Positions 16,591 to 24,179 of a DNA stretch of 55,514 nucleotides are shown piece by piece. The translations under genes were made by a program, and so were the position numbers. Origin of the DNA: Parabacteroides hominis. Lineage in GTDB: Bacteria > Bacteroidota > Bacteroidia > Bacteroidales > Tannerellaceae. The stretch spans positions 1 to 55,514 of the forward strand of contig NZ_JACOOJ010000038.1 of NCBI RefSeq assembly GCF_014287585.1, in the 5' to 3' direction. How positions within the stretch are numbered: position 1 is the first letter of the stretch; the number at the start of each line of letters is the position of its first letter. The notes beneath the pieces were generated by a model. That model searched no databases, was not told the origin of the DNA, and was given only the letters and a program-made list of their open reading frames with translations.

Positions 16591-18684
16591 CTACTCATTG
16601 GCAGGTCCCTCTGCCTGCGAGAAGGTGATTGTCTGGAAGATCTTTTCATCGATCGTGTTCACGATCGTGACTTTTGCCGAGCGGACTCCGGCTCCTGCTG
16701 TCTGCGCTTCGGCTTTCAGCATGAAATAGCCGTTGAAAACGCCTTTGTCGTCGTAGGTGTAATCACTGCCATCTACCTGTACCAGCGACAGCCATGTATC
16801 ACCATCTTCAATTTTGACTTCCCACGCTGTCGTAGCCTTTACTTTCACCTGACGTTCTCCGTCATGCTCGGCAATAGTTTTATCCGCGAAACCGTCTGCC
16901 GGAATATTCACGTTGCCTTTGCTCAGGCCGATACAAGCCACCTGGATCGAACCGAGGTTGCGCGCTGCCTGGCGAACGACCAGTTTCTGGACGAGGTCGG
17001 TTTCGAACGCTCCTCCCTGTGCAATCGTAATCGTCACTGTGTCGACACGTTCGTTTTCCGTGGCATTCGCCTCCGGAACGATCGAGAATACGGCAGAATT
17101 CCTTCCTTCAAAATTGGAACCATCCCCGGCGGCGTCTCTCAGTCCGGTAGCTTCTTTTCCGAAAGTGAACCAATCGGCGGAAGCGGTCTTTGTAGCCGTC
17201 CATGTAGTACCTTCAGGAGCAGCAACGCTGACATTAATAGAATCGGTCTTTTCGCCGGAGAAGCTCAACAGGTTACCGGCTACGGCTGCGCCCGAAAGGT
17301 CGAGGTAGCGGCCTGTTGCCTCATCCTGTGCTGCTTGTTTGACGATAAGCGGCTGGCGGATGGAAGGACGGCGCACGTTCTGTACCATCACCACTCCCTG
17401 GCGCGCTTCTTTGCTGCTCGGGTTGGGAAGCAAGGTCGTCACTTTGAATGCCTTCTGCACTTCGCCCGACGGGATTTCACTCACGCCGATCCAGTCTTTG
17501 GCAGCCTCGTCAACAACCAGTTTCCATTCGCCATCGGCAGCCACGTTGATCGTTACCGAATCCGTCAAGGTCGGTTCGGCATCGACAGACAAGGTGTTAT
17601 CGGCAAAAATCGTAGCAAAGTCTTCGTCTGCGCTCAGCTTGATCGTGCCGTCGCCGGTATTCACGTTAACCGTATCGCCCGACACCCATTCCTTCACCGT
17701 CAGCGTCGCGGTCAACTCGCCGAAGCCCATGTCTTCCACCATCACGAGGTAGCGATTGTTCGCTTCGATAGAGATGAAGGGGTCGCCCTCAGCAGCGGCG
17801 GTGTAGTTCTTGAACGTCACGGGCAACACCTGTGCGGCATTCGTCACCAGGTCTTTTCCTGCAAGCGACAAGGAGAGGCCCGTGCCATCCGTTTTCGCGG
17901 TCGGATAGAGGTAGAAGACGCTGTTGGTCTCGCCGGCGTTCGAGTTTGCAAGCGCCGTAAAGTCGATCACAGGCATCTTGCCCTCGAGCAGGGGAGCCTC
18001 ATAGCCGTCGATCGGGAACAAAGGCACGTTGGCAGGCACATTGTCCAAGACGACAGTCTGGATCACGAAACGGGAAGTCTCGCTGTTGTTCCGGATGTCG
18101 AAACGGGCCATACGGCGCTCCAGATCCACGTCGATACCGTTGCCGGCGGCATCGGTAATGGCACTTGCCACATCCGGTAAATTCTTCTGCCCGCTCATCA
18201 GCATCGGGCAGGCGATATGTCCTTTCAGCGTGTTTGACATCTTCGCTTTGAACAGCGTCGTGTCGGTTTCATGCAGCACGAGGCTGTCGAGCGAAAGATG
18301 TTCGCGGCCGTTGGCCACGAAGAAGAAAGCCTTGTTGTTACCGGCCGGGACGGAGATATTAGCCGTGTACTTCGAAGCGTTCGGAATCAGTTCATACCCT
18401 TCGCCGCTGCGGAAGATTTCTTCCAGCACCATCGGCTTAGGAGAAGCAGCACTCAAGCTGTCCTCTCCGAACACATAGATGTCGAGCGTCTTCAATTCGT
18501 TTTCAGCTTCCGAGGCAGTTGCCGAATAGGGAACCACGCCTTGCGCCGTTCCCGGAAACACGAATGTCAACTGCCGGGACACAGCGAGATGGTCGCCCCC
18601 GCCTCCTGGAAAAGGATCATTGTCTTCGCTACAGGATGCCATCATCAGCCCTGCAAGCGCCATCAAATAATACTTTTTTTTCAT
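16591..18684 (-). CDS. Large fimbrillin-like lipoprotein with BACON repeats
   Basis: This 697-residue protein has a lipoprotein signal (lipobox MMASC, Cys18) and an N-terminal fimbrillin-type region (LTFVFPGTAQG, then ELKTLDIYVFGED, typical of Mfa-like subunits). From about residue 360 on there are three Ig-like BACON modules, seen from repeated patterns such as DGEWKLVVDEAAKDWIGV, GTTWTATKTASADWFTFG and TTAWEVKIEDGDTWLSL. BACON domains bind glycans or mucin in some proteins, so this may be an adhesin stalk or tip. It lies 42 nt upstream of the Fib_succ_major fimbrillin and 91 nt downstream of the anchor gene. Confidence 0.83.
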   Translation of the reverse strand: MKKKYYLMALAGLMMASCSEDNDPFPGGGGDHLAVSRQLTFVFPGTAQGVVPYSATASEAENELKTLDIYVFGEDSLSAASPKPMVLEEIFRSGEGYELIPNASKYTANISVPAGNNKAFFFVANGREHLSLDSLVLHETDTTLFKAKMSNTLKGHIACPMLMSGQKNLPDVASAITDAAGNGIDVDLERRMARFDIRNNSETSRFVIQTVVLDNVPANVPLFPIDGYEAPLLEGKMPVIDFTALANSNAGETNSVFYLYPTAKTDGTGLSLSLAGKDLVTNAAQVLPVTFKNYTAAAEGDPFISIEANNRYLVMVEDMGFGELTATLTVKEWVSGDTVNVNTGDGTIKLSADEDFATIFADNTLSVDAEPTLTDSVTINVAADGEWKLVVDEAAKDWIGVSEIPSGEVQKAFKVTTLLPNPSSKEARQGVVMVQNVRRPSIRQPLIVKQAAQDEATGRYLDLSGAAVAGNLLSFSGEKTDSINVSVAAPEGTTWTATKTASADWFTFGKEATGLRDAAGDGSNFEGRNSAVFSIVPEANATENERVDTVTITIAQGGAFETDLVQKLVVRQAARNLGSIQVACIGLSKGNVNIPADGFADKTIAEHDGERQVKVKATTAWEVKIEDGDTWLSLVQVDGSDYTYDDKGVFNGYFMLKAEAQTAGAGVRSAKVTIVNTIDEKIFQTITFSQAEGPANE

Positions 18685-18775
18685 AAATTATAAAATTAAG
18701 TTGTTTATACTATGGCAGCTCTGTTTTGCCGCCTTCATTTCGTTATGTTGCTATGTTGTCATTTTTTCCCGATTC

Positions 18776-19834
18776 TCAAATCATCCCCCCTATCGTTCCT
18801 CCGTCGTTCCAATCGCTCACCTTGGCTGACATCACGATGATGCCGCCATCGGCATCCACCTCCACCACCAAGCTGAATTCCTGGCGGAGGTTGCGGTCGA
18901 GGTCGATCTGCATCGTGCGGAAATACTTCTCCAGGTCGATCTCGCGAAGCAGGGGCACGCCGCCGCCATAAAGCTGCAACACCGGGTGATCGGCCGAGGC
19001 GAGGCGGTAGGTCACGAACTGCACGCTGACGGTGCGCGTGATATCCATCTTCGCCGCGACTTTGCAGGTCGCAGGGAGGCAGCCTGCCGGACGTCCGGGG
19101 ATGTAATACCAAACGCCCGACCGCGTCAGCCCTCCGCTGCCATCGTCAGAGGCATAGGTCGAATAGGCGGAACCTTTCACCTCGAATTCGGGCTGGAAGC
19201 GGTACTCCGGGTATATGCCGGCGAGCGTCATATACCAGTCGCCCGTATCGGCAGGAGCACGCCCTTTCCATTTCACCGTGACGTCGAGTTTCAGGTGCGC
19301 ATGCACCATGTCCACACGCCCCCGGCTGACGCCCCGTTCGGCGATCCGGAAATCGGCATAGCCGTAATAGAGCTTTTCAGTCGATGCCAACACCGCCCCG
19401 CCGCCGGCGCGCGCGCCTTTGCCGCCAAACGGACGGTCGGCATAGAGGCAGACGTCTTCGAGCCGCGTCTCCCCTATCTTCGTCTCGCTTATCCGGCTGC
19501 AACTGTCGAGGTTGCCCCACGCCACCAGCGTGTAGCGGCCCGGTGGGAGTCCCAACTCCGCCGCCACGTTCTTTTTAGAAGAGATCTCACGCCTGTGGCA
19601 GAGTATGCCGAGAGAGTCGAACATGAACTCGTCCATGCGGTACACATAGTCCGGCAAGACATTCGCCTGGCCTGTGCCCGTGTACCAGTATTCGAGCCGC
19701 GCGTTGTAGGGGCATTCCGCCAGGTCGCCGTCGATGTCGCACGCCACGGGCGCCAAAAGAAGCCACAACAGCGAAGCGACGCACAGCCGCAAGGCGCACG
19801 GGCGATCGGGATTATGCCGGGACTTCTGTTTCAT
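18776..19834 (-). CDS. Fimbrial anchor lipoprotein, FimB/Mfa2 family
   Basis: In Porphyromonas-type fimbriae this family caps the filament base and tethers it to the outer membrane. The 352-residue protein has a long basic N-terminus, a hydrophobic core and lipobox APVAC (Cys32), followed directly by DIDGDLAECPYN, the usual mature start of Mfa2 proteins. Further family features are the PPGRYTLVAWGN motif and a second transthyretin-like domain (KLDVTVKWKG). The start overlaps the upstream DUF3868 gene by 23 nt. It precedes the two fimbrillin genes, as in known fimbrial loci. Confidence 0.88.
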   Translation of the reverse strand: MKQKSRHNPDRPCALRLCVASLLWLLLAPVACDIDGDLAECPYNARLEYWYTGTGQANVLPDYVYRMDEFMFDSLGILCHRREISSKKNVAAELGLPPGRYTLVAWGNLDSCSRISETKIGETRLEDVCLYADRPFGGKGARAGGGAVLASTEKLYYGYADFRIAERGVSRGRVDMVHAHLKLDVTVKWKGRAPADTGDWYMTLAGIYPEYRFQPEFEVKGSAYSTYASDDGSGGLTRSGVWYYIPGRPAGCLPATCKVAAKMDITRTVSVQFVTYRLASADHPVLQLYGGGVPLLREIDLEKYFRTMQIDLDRNLRQEFSLVVEVDADGGIIVMSAKVSDWNDGGTIGGMI

Positions 19835-21065
19835 CGTTTTTTATTTGTTCATTATACAATATATGTATCTCCAAGCGTCTCAGCCGGGGGAAAAGCTCAT
19901 GGAGCATCTCTTTGTAGGGCCTGCCCCCGTCTAACTCCATCAGGAAGCGTTCGCGCCCTTCGAAGACACCGTAGTTGTCGATGATGAAAAGGGCGGCCTT
20001 TTCGTAAGGCTTCCCCCGGAGCAGGGGCCGCAGCCCTTCCCAGTCTTCCGCCACCCAAGCCAACCGCAAGGGATAGTCCTGCAAGCCGTACGAACGCGTC
20101 AGGTAGGACTTGAAACCTGTCGAACGCGCTTTGGCAAGCGTCTCGTTGTTATAGTAAGGCCCGTCGGGCGAAGCATAGCCGGTGATGCGTATCTCCTTGA
20201 TCTGCACATGCGGGTTGCCCAGCAGCGGGGCGAGCAGCTTGTCGACCTTGCGAAGCTCGGCGTTGTTGTTGCCAAAGAGCGGGTCGACAGCGGAGCCGCC
20301 GCGCGGGTAATCGATGTAGAGCGTAGCCGAGGCGTGCCGCTCGACAGGGACGACGGCGACAGCTTGTTTATAAGGCTCCGGCACGGCGACGGGCGCCATC
20401 CGGGCAGGTTCGCGCCGGAGGGTATCGACCGCGACGGCGGGCTTTGGCGGCTTTGGCGCCTGTCCCGTCTTTTCTGGCTGCGCCTCCGCCAACAGCTCGC
20501 AGGGAGACGGCAGGTCGATATCGGCCGTCAGGACCTCGTCGGCCAACAGCCACTCCGTGCAGCAATCGCGACCCGCCTGCCTCAGGACGAGCGAAGCATG
20601 CTCCATCCACGAAGCGTAGGGGAGGCTGACAAGGTAGCGCAGCGTATAATCGTTCCTCTTCCTTCCGCATATCCAGACATGATAAGGGACAGGGCGGTTG
20701 CGGTCCGGATCGACCGCCTCCTCGCGGCGATCGAAACGGGCGCGCCTGCTGCCGGAAAACACCACCGGAGGCAGCGCAACCCGCTTCTTTCCGCGCCTGA
20801 GTGAAGGGGTTAGTATCAAGGATTCGCCCGAAGGGATCGAAATCCCCTGGGCGCGGATCGTCAGGTCTATGCGCACGCTGTCGTCGCTCACCGTCAGGCT
20901 GCGCGGGACGAAGCGGATCGCGTCCTGGGACAGGGCGGGAGATGCATTGCTTAGCATGAACAGGAGGATGCCAATCAAGCCTAACACACGCGTCAGCCCC
21001 CGTTCCCGCGCTCGACGCAGGATCGCATCCGACCCGACCCTATTCGTGTTATCTTCCTGTTTCAT
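19812..21065 (-). CDS. DUF3868 protein with C-terminal OmpA-like domain
   Basis: From the start MKQEDNTNRVG the protein has 417 residues: an N-terminal signal-anchor segment (VLGLIGILLFMLSNASPALS), a DUF3868 beta domain (about residues 50-180), a Pro/Lys-rich linker, and an OmpA-like peptidoglycan-binding domain (ASATLYIDYPRGGSAVDP, IKEIRITGYASPDGPYYNNETLAKARS). The frame is open to 21164, but that extension overlaps DUF3575 and has no signal peptide. Genes of this type accompany fimbrial operons in Bacteroidales and probably help place the fimbria at the wall and outer membrane. The start lies 5 nt after the DUF3575 stop. Confidence 0.86.
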   Translation of the reverse strand: MKQEDNTNRVGSDAILRRARERGLTRVLGLIGILLFMLSNASPALSQDAIRFVPRSLTVSDDSVRIDLTIRAQGISIPSGESLILTPSLRRGKKRVALPPVVFSGSRRARFDRREEAVDPDRNRPVPYHVWICGRKRNDYTLRYLVSLPYASWMEHASLVLRQAGRDCCTEWLLADEVLTADIDLPSPCELLAEAQPEKTGQAPKPPKPAVAVDTLRREPARMAPVAVPEPYKQAVAVVPVERHASATLYIDYPRGGSAVDPLFGNNNAELRKVDKLLAPLLGNPHVQIKEIRITGYASPDGPYYNNETLAKARSTGFKSYLTRSYGLQDYPLRLAWVAEDWEGLRPLLRGKPYEKAALFIIDNYGVFEGRERFLMELDGGRPYKEMLHELFPRLRRLEIHILYNEQIKNDETEVPA

Positions 21066-21070
21066 GGCAA

Positions 21071-21658
21071 TCAATGTATTATATAGATAAAAGAGATCCC
21101 TAACCGCGTAGGGCCGATGAAATGCCGTTTGTAGCGTCCCATCAGTTCGGCGCATTCGGCACATACGTATTTATCGTACTCCAGGTAGGTGTGCCCCACC
21201 CCAAGCATCAGCTCCAACCCCCAACGTCGCCCTATCGCAAAATGATAGCCGTAGGAAACGCCCCCGCCGTAAAGCTCGCCCCGGTAGGTATAGGTGTCCA
21301 GACCCGGCAAAAAAGGGATCTGCCCGATATTATAGCGGCTGAAATGGCCATGCAGGCCGAAAAAATGCCCTTCGAAACTTTTACAGGGCCAATAGCGCAG
21401 TTCGGGTTGCACCAACCAGTGACGCAGGCTCATGCCGTCGGGGAAAAATGTCCAGGCATTGTAGTTGCCCGACACTTCCAACGACCACTTACGGGCAAGC
21501 GCAACCTCCACCCCTAAGTTGGGCGTCGTTGTCAACCAATAGAGCGCATTCGTCCGGGCCGCCACTTGTTGTCCGTAGCTCACAGACGACAAGCAGAGCA
21601 GCAAACCAAGCAATGTGAATTTTTTCAGGATATTCCTTCCGATTTCTTTTGTATTCAT
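21071..21658 (-). CDS. DUF3575 outer-membrane protein of the fimbrial locus
   Basis: This is the first gene of the fimbrial operon. From the ATG at 21658 (MNTKEIGRNIL) the 195-residue protein has a signal peptide (KKFTLLGLLLCLSSVSYGQ) and a small beta-barrel-like body (ARTNALYWLTTTPNLGVEVAL, then HWLVQPELRYWPC and GVSYGYHFAIGRRWGLEL). The open frame continues upstream to 21706, but that part is encoded by one inverted repeat of the DNA switch and lacks a signal peptide. Its expression should depend on the orientation of the promoter segment 20-260 bp upstream. The molecular role of DUF3575 is not established. Confidence 0.88.
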   Translation of the reverse strand: MNTKEIGRNILKKFTLLGLLLCLSSVSYGQQVAARTNALYWLTTTPNLGVEVALARKWSLEVSGNYNAWTFFPDGMSLRHWLVQPELRYWPCKSFEGHFFGLHGHFSRYNIGQIPFLPGLDTYTYRGELYGGGVSYGYHFAIGRRWGLELMLGVGHTYLEYDKYVCAECAELMGRYKRHFIGPTRLGISFIYIIH

Positions 21659-21678
21659 ATCATTTCCCCTATACTTTT

Positions 21679-21945
21679 TGTCCCTTTCTTGGTAAGAAAG
21701 AGACAAAAGAAATTAGACAAGCGGAACTTTCTGAATTTCAAAAAATTAAAAAGGAACTTCTGGAAAAATTAAAGCTCTTGGAAAGTATTTTCGCCCTTGA
21801 TGCGGATTAGAGTTTGCTTTATTTTGTTATGATTTTTTTGTTTATATCATAATAACCTGTACATTTGCAGAAACATAAGCGTTGACGGTCAACGCTGCCG
21901 GAAGTTAATTCTATGCCTTGTCTCTTTCTTACCAAGAAAGGGACA
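21679..21945. promoter_or_regulatory. Invertible promoter segment (phase switch) of the fimbrial operon
   Basis: Perfect 28-bp inverted repeats at 21679-21706 and 21918-21945 flank 211 bp. Each repeat contains a smaller palindrome, ctttctt-ggt-aagaaag (21684-21700), like a tyrosine-recombinase crossover core. The inner segment carries a complete Bacteroidetes promoter on the plus strand, pointing away from the fimbrial genes, and no TAnnTTTG box on the minus strand, so the present state reads OFF. After inversion the promoter would fire into DUF3575 with a leader of roughly 90 nt. A tyrosine recombinase gene overlaps the right repeat. No inversion has been observed here; it is inferred from structure. 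Confidence 0.88.
21837..21867 (+). promoter_or_regulatory. Consensus promoter inside the invertible segment
   Basis: TTTG (21837-21840), a 19-bp spacer and TACATTTG (21860-21867) match the -33/-7 Bacteroidetes promoter exactly. It reads to the right, into the antisense strand of the recombinase 3' end. Directly downstream is the palindrome agcgttgacggtcaacgct (21878-21896), which would lie at the very start of the transcript. Confidence 0.85.
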
Positions 21946-22908
21946 TTTTTTATTTTTCCCTTTCTTTTTTTTCTTTTTCCGGCGGACCAGGCGGTTCAAC
22001 ATCTCCTCATTGGCATTATCAATGACATGCGAAGGCATCCCTTTCATATAAATGCGGGTTACGCGTTCCGAGCTATGTCCGAGTCCCTGGCTGATGATAG
22101 ATGTATTCATCCCGCAGGCTTCCGTCAGCGACGCCCATGTATGGCGTGCCACGTAAGTCGTCAACGGCTGCGTGATACCCAATTCTTTGCCTATCAGCTT
22201 CAAATGCCGGTTCAACCGTCGCAAAGAGCTTTTCTCGTCAAGCTCCCCTTCCCCCCGCTTGTTCTCCCGGAGGAAAGGAAAAACATATTCGCTTTCGGGA
22301 TTGCCGTGCTTTTCGATCAAGCGCTTTACTTCAGAGACAATCTTCACCTGCAACGCCGCCCCCGTTTTGCTACGTCTGTAATAGATGTAATCGCCGTGGA
22401 TATCCGACTTCTTCAGGTTATACACATCCACGAAGCACATGCCCCTGGTATAGAAAAGGAACAGGAAAACATCACGCGCCCATATCCGCCCGGCTTTGAC
22501 GCCCGGACGTTCCCCATAGCCGACCAACTTATCCAGATCCCCCTCCGAGAGCGACCGTTTAGAAGTAGGCGGGACTGAAGGAGCAAGCCCTCTGAACGGG
22601 TCCTTATCACTAAAAGCAATGAGCTTCTCCTTCCTGGCAAGTCCATACAGCGCACGCAGATAGCGCAAATAGTAATTCACACTGCTTGCTTTCAGGTTGC
22701 CCCGGCCCGAAAGCCATTCCACAAACCCCTGCACCCATTCCTCCGTGATTGCCGACAAGCAGAACTTCTCCGCCTGCCGGTCCAGATATTTACTCACCAT
22801 GCGCCACGTACTCTGATAGTTCGATGCCGTAGTCCCTTTACCGCTACTGCACAACCATTCTATATGACGCCCGAAATAAAAAAACAATGTTACCGTCTTT
22901 ACTGCCAT
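21889..22908 (-). CDS. Tyrosine recombinase, probable fimbrial promoter invertase
   Basis: The start MAVKTVTLFFYFGRH at 22908 gives 339 residues; the open frame extends to 22971 without conserved features. It has a SAM-like core-binding domain (about residues 1-100) and a catalytic domain with Arg155 (TRGMCFVDV), Arg255-His256 (ARHTW), His278 (LGH) and nucleophile Tyr287 (RIYMKG). A lysine-rich stretch (309-321, with an A8 run in the DNA) precedes the C-terminus. The 28-bp inverted repeat encodes CPFLGKKET; in this orientation the tail ends RHRINFRQR, and inversion would give a 34-residue tail instead. Its position right beside the switch makes it the likely invertase. Confidence 0.9.
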   Translation of the reverse strand: MAVKTVTLFFYFGRHIEWLCSSGKGTTASNYQSTWRMVSKYLDRQAEKFCLSAITEEWVQGFVEWLSGRGNLKASSVNYYLRYLRALYGLARKEKLIAFSDKDPFRGLAPSVPPTSKRSLSEGDLDKLVGYGERPGVKAGRIWARDVFLFLFYTRGMCFVDVYNLKKSDIHGDYIYYRRSKTGAALQVKIVSEVKRLIEKHGNPESEYVFPFLRENKRGEGELDEKSSLRRLNRHLKLIGKELGITQPLTTYVARHTWASLTEACGMNTSIISQGLGHSSERVTRIYMKGMPSHVIDNANEEMLNRLVRRKKKKKKGKNKKCPFLGKKETRHRINFRQR

Positions 22909-22955
22909 ATCATAACCATTAAAAACTAAATATAAGCAACAAAAACGACTTCCCC

Positions 22956-23104
22956 ATAGTTCCACCCCCACCCCCCCCCTTCCCCCATAATTACAGCTCC
23001 CACCCCATAATTATAGTTTCCTCCACCTCATAGTTATAGTCCCCTCCCCTCATAGTTATGCTTCCCTCCCCTCATAGTTATAGTCCCCCCATCCCATAGT
23101 TATG
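22956..23104. repeat. Iteron-like repeats upstream of the recombinase
   Basis: Seven copies of a core atagttatag (variants ataattatag, atagttatgc) begin at 22956, 22987, 23007, 23030, 23052, 23074 and 23096, separated by C-rich DNA. From the third on the spacing is 22-23 bp, about two helical turns, so all cores face the same side. They lie about 50-200 bp upstream of the recombinase start, where a promoter or operator is expected. They could be a cooperative protein-binding array. Confidence 0.75.
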
Positions 23105-23162
23105 AACCGAAAAAAGCATAACCCCCCAGCCCAAAAATACTTATAAAAGTGCCCCCCTCTTT

Positions 23163-23290
23163 TGCCGTCTGCTTCAGCAGACGGTTAAAAGATTCAGAGG
23201 CAAAGCCTCTTCCTCTGTGGGTTTTAACCCCTTTCATAGATTGCATTAATCACCTATCCGCCGGCAAAAGAAAACCTGCGGCACAAGACG
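23163..23290. repeat. Modular palindromic repeat, copy 3 (partial)
   Basis: It contains gccgtctgcttcagcagacgg, the short hairpin gaggcaaagcctc and one arm of the central hairpin (cctctgtgggttttaacccc), but the second arm is missing. The final module gcctgcg is present as cctgcggcacaagacgctgcc. It is a decayed copy in the gap between the iteron-like repeats and the long inverted repeat. Confidence 0.8.
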
Positions 23291-23336
23291 CTGCCTTGTC
23301 TGTTTGCTCACCCATAAATCATTATTTATGTTTCAT

Positions 23337-24039
23337 ATCTGCTAAAATATGAGTCTGATAGACGCAAATATAATTTTGACGCGGATGACTCGAATAACGC
23401 GGATAAGAAAATATGTATCAGGTGTTTAATCCGCGTTATTCGCGAAATCCGCGTCAAGAAATCCTGTTTATTTATTTTAATCTGCGTCTATCAGACTCAA
23501 ACCTCGTATGTGAAGTTGTTCCTATAGATGCCTGTCGCTTCCCGAAAAGGTCGGCATCGGTTGCCGGATAGATGCCTGCCTTTTTGCTGCTACCCTATAG
23601 GTTTTCCCCGGACAGGCTAAAGGCTGTATTTTTTAGCCTATAACCTATATTTTATGGGACAGGAACCAATCCGATCCCTTATATGACAAAACTAAAAAAC
23701 AGGGTTCACGGCGGTAAAAGACTAATGGCCAGCGATTTGTTGTGAAGGCTGTGAAGGCTGTGAAACCGGATTACGATCAGCCAATCCTATCGATCGATCC
23801 CGACTTTTTTTATCTTGCATTCACAGGGTTCACAGCAACATGCTGATCTACAGAGTCCCCCGAATAGTGTGAACCCTAATTAAATAAAATAACCAGGGGG
23901 TATTTAGAGGATAATCTAAGAAAAACTGAACCTATATTTTAGGCACGGATTTCACGGATTACACGGTTTTAATATGTTTTGAAAAAAACTTCTTGCCGTG
24001 TAATCCGTGAAATCCGTGCCTAAAATTGGTTCAAATCTG
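23337..24039. repeat. Long inverted repeat, left copy (about 703 bp)
   Basis: Nearly the whole stretch is the reverse complement of 45993-46686, with scattered substitutions and small indels. It consists of consecutive stem-loops: gagtctgatagacgca against its complement (23350-23510), gacgcggat...atccgcgtc, and cacggatttcacggattacacgg against its complement (about 23943-24020). It contains no gene. It fills most of the 1.27-kb gene-free region between the recombinase and Rpn copy B. Confidence 0.9.
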
Positions 24040-24068
24040 CCAGTATCCGAAATATTCTCCCCGATCCG

Positions 24069-24098
24069 TTGCCCGTACATAAATAATATGTATATTTG
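24069..24098 (+). promoter_or_regulatory. Promoter of Rpn copy B
   Basis: TTG (24069-24071), a 19-bp spacer and TATATTTG (24091-24098) match the Bacteroidetes promoter. It lies just outside the long inverted repeat and upstream of a short in-frame leader reading frame (24141-24176). Confidence 0.7.
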
Positions 24099-24179
24099 TG
24101 GAATAAGTAGATTAAGTAATAACTAATTAAAACAGTAACTATGAAAGAGAAAGAGTCAGATCTGAAAATCATGTAAGAG

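Noticed and set aside
16564..18180. 538-codon frame antisense to the BACON fimbrillin
   Set aside because: Cys/Arg/His-rich shadow frame without any domain; the sense strand encodes a lipoprotein with clear repeats.
21889..22971. Integrase of a mobile element (ICE or prophage)
   Set aside because: No att-like direct repeats, tRNA gene, mobilisation or phage genes lie nearby, and the gene abuts an invertible promoter of a fimbrial locus, so a local invertase role is favoured.
22956..23104. Possible CRISPR array
   Set aside because: Repeat cores are about 10 bp with 10-14-bp C-rich spacing and no unique spacers of 30 bp; no cas gene is present in the window.
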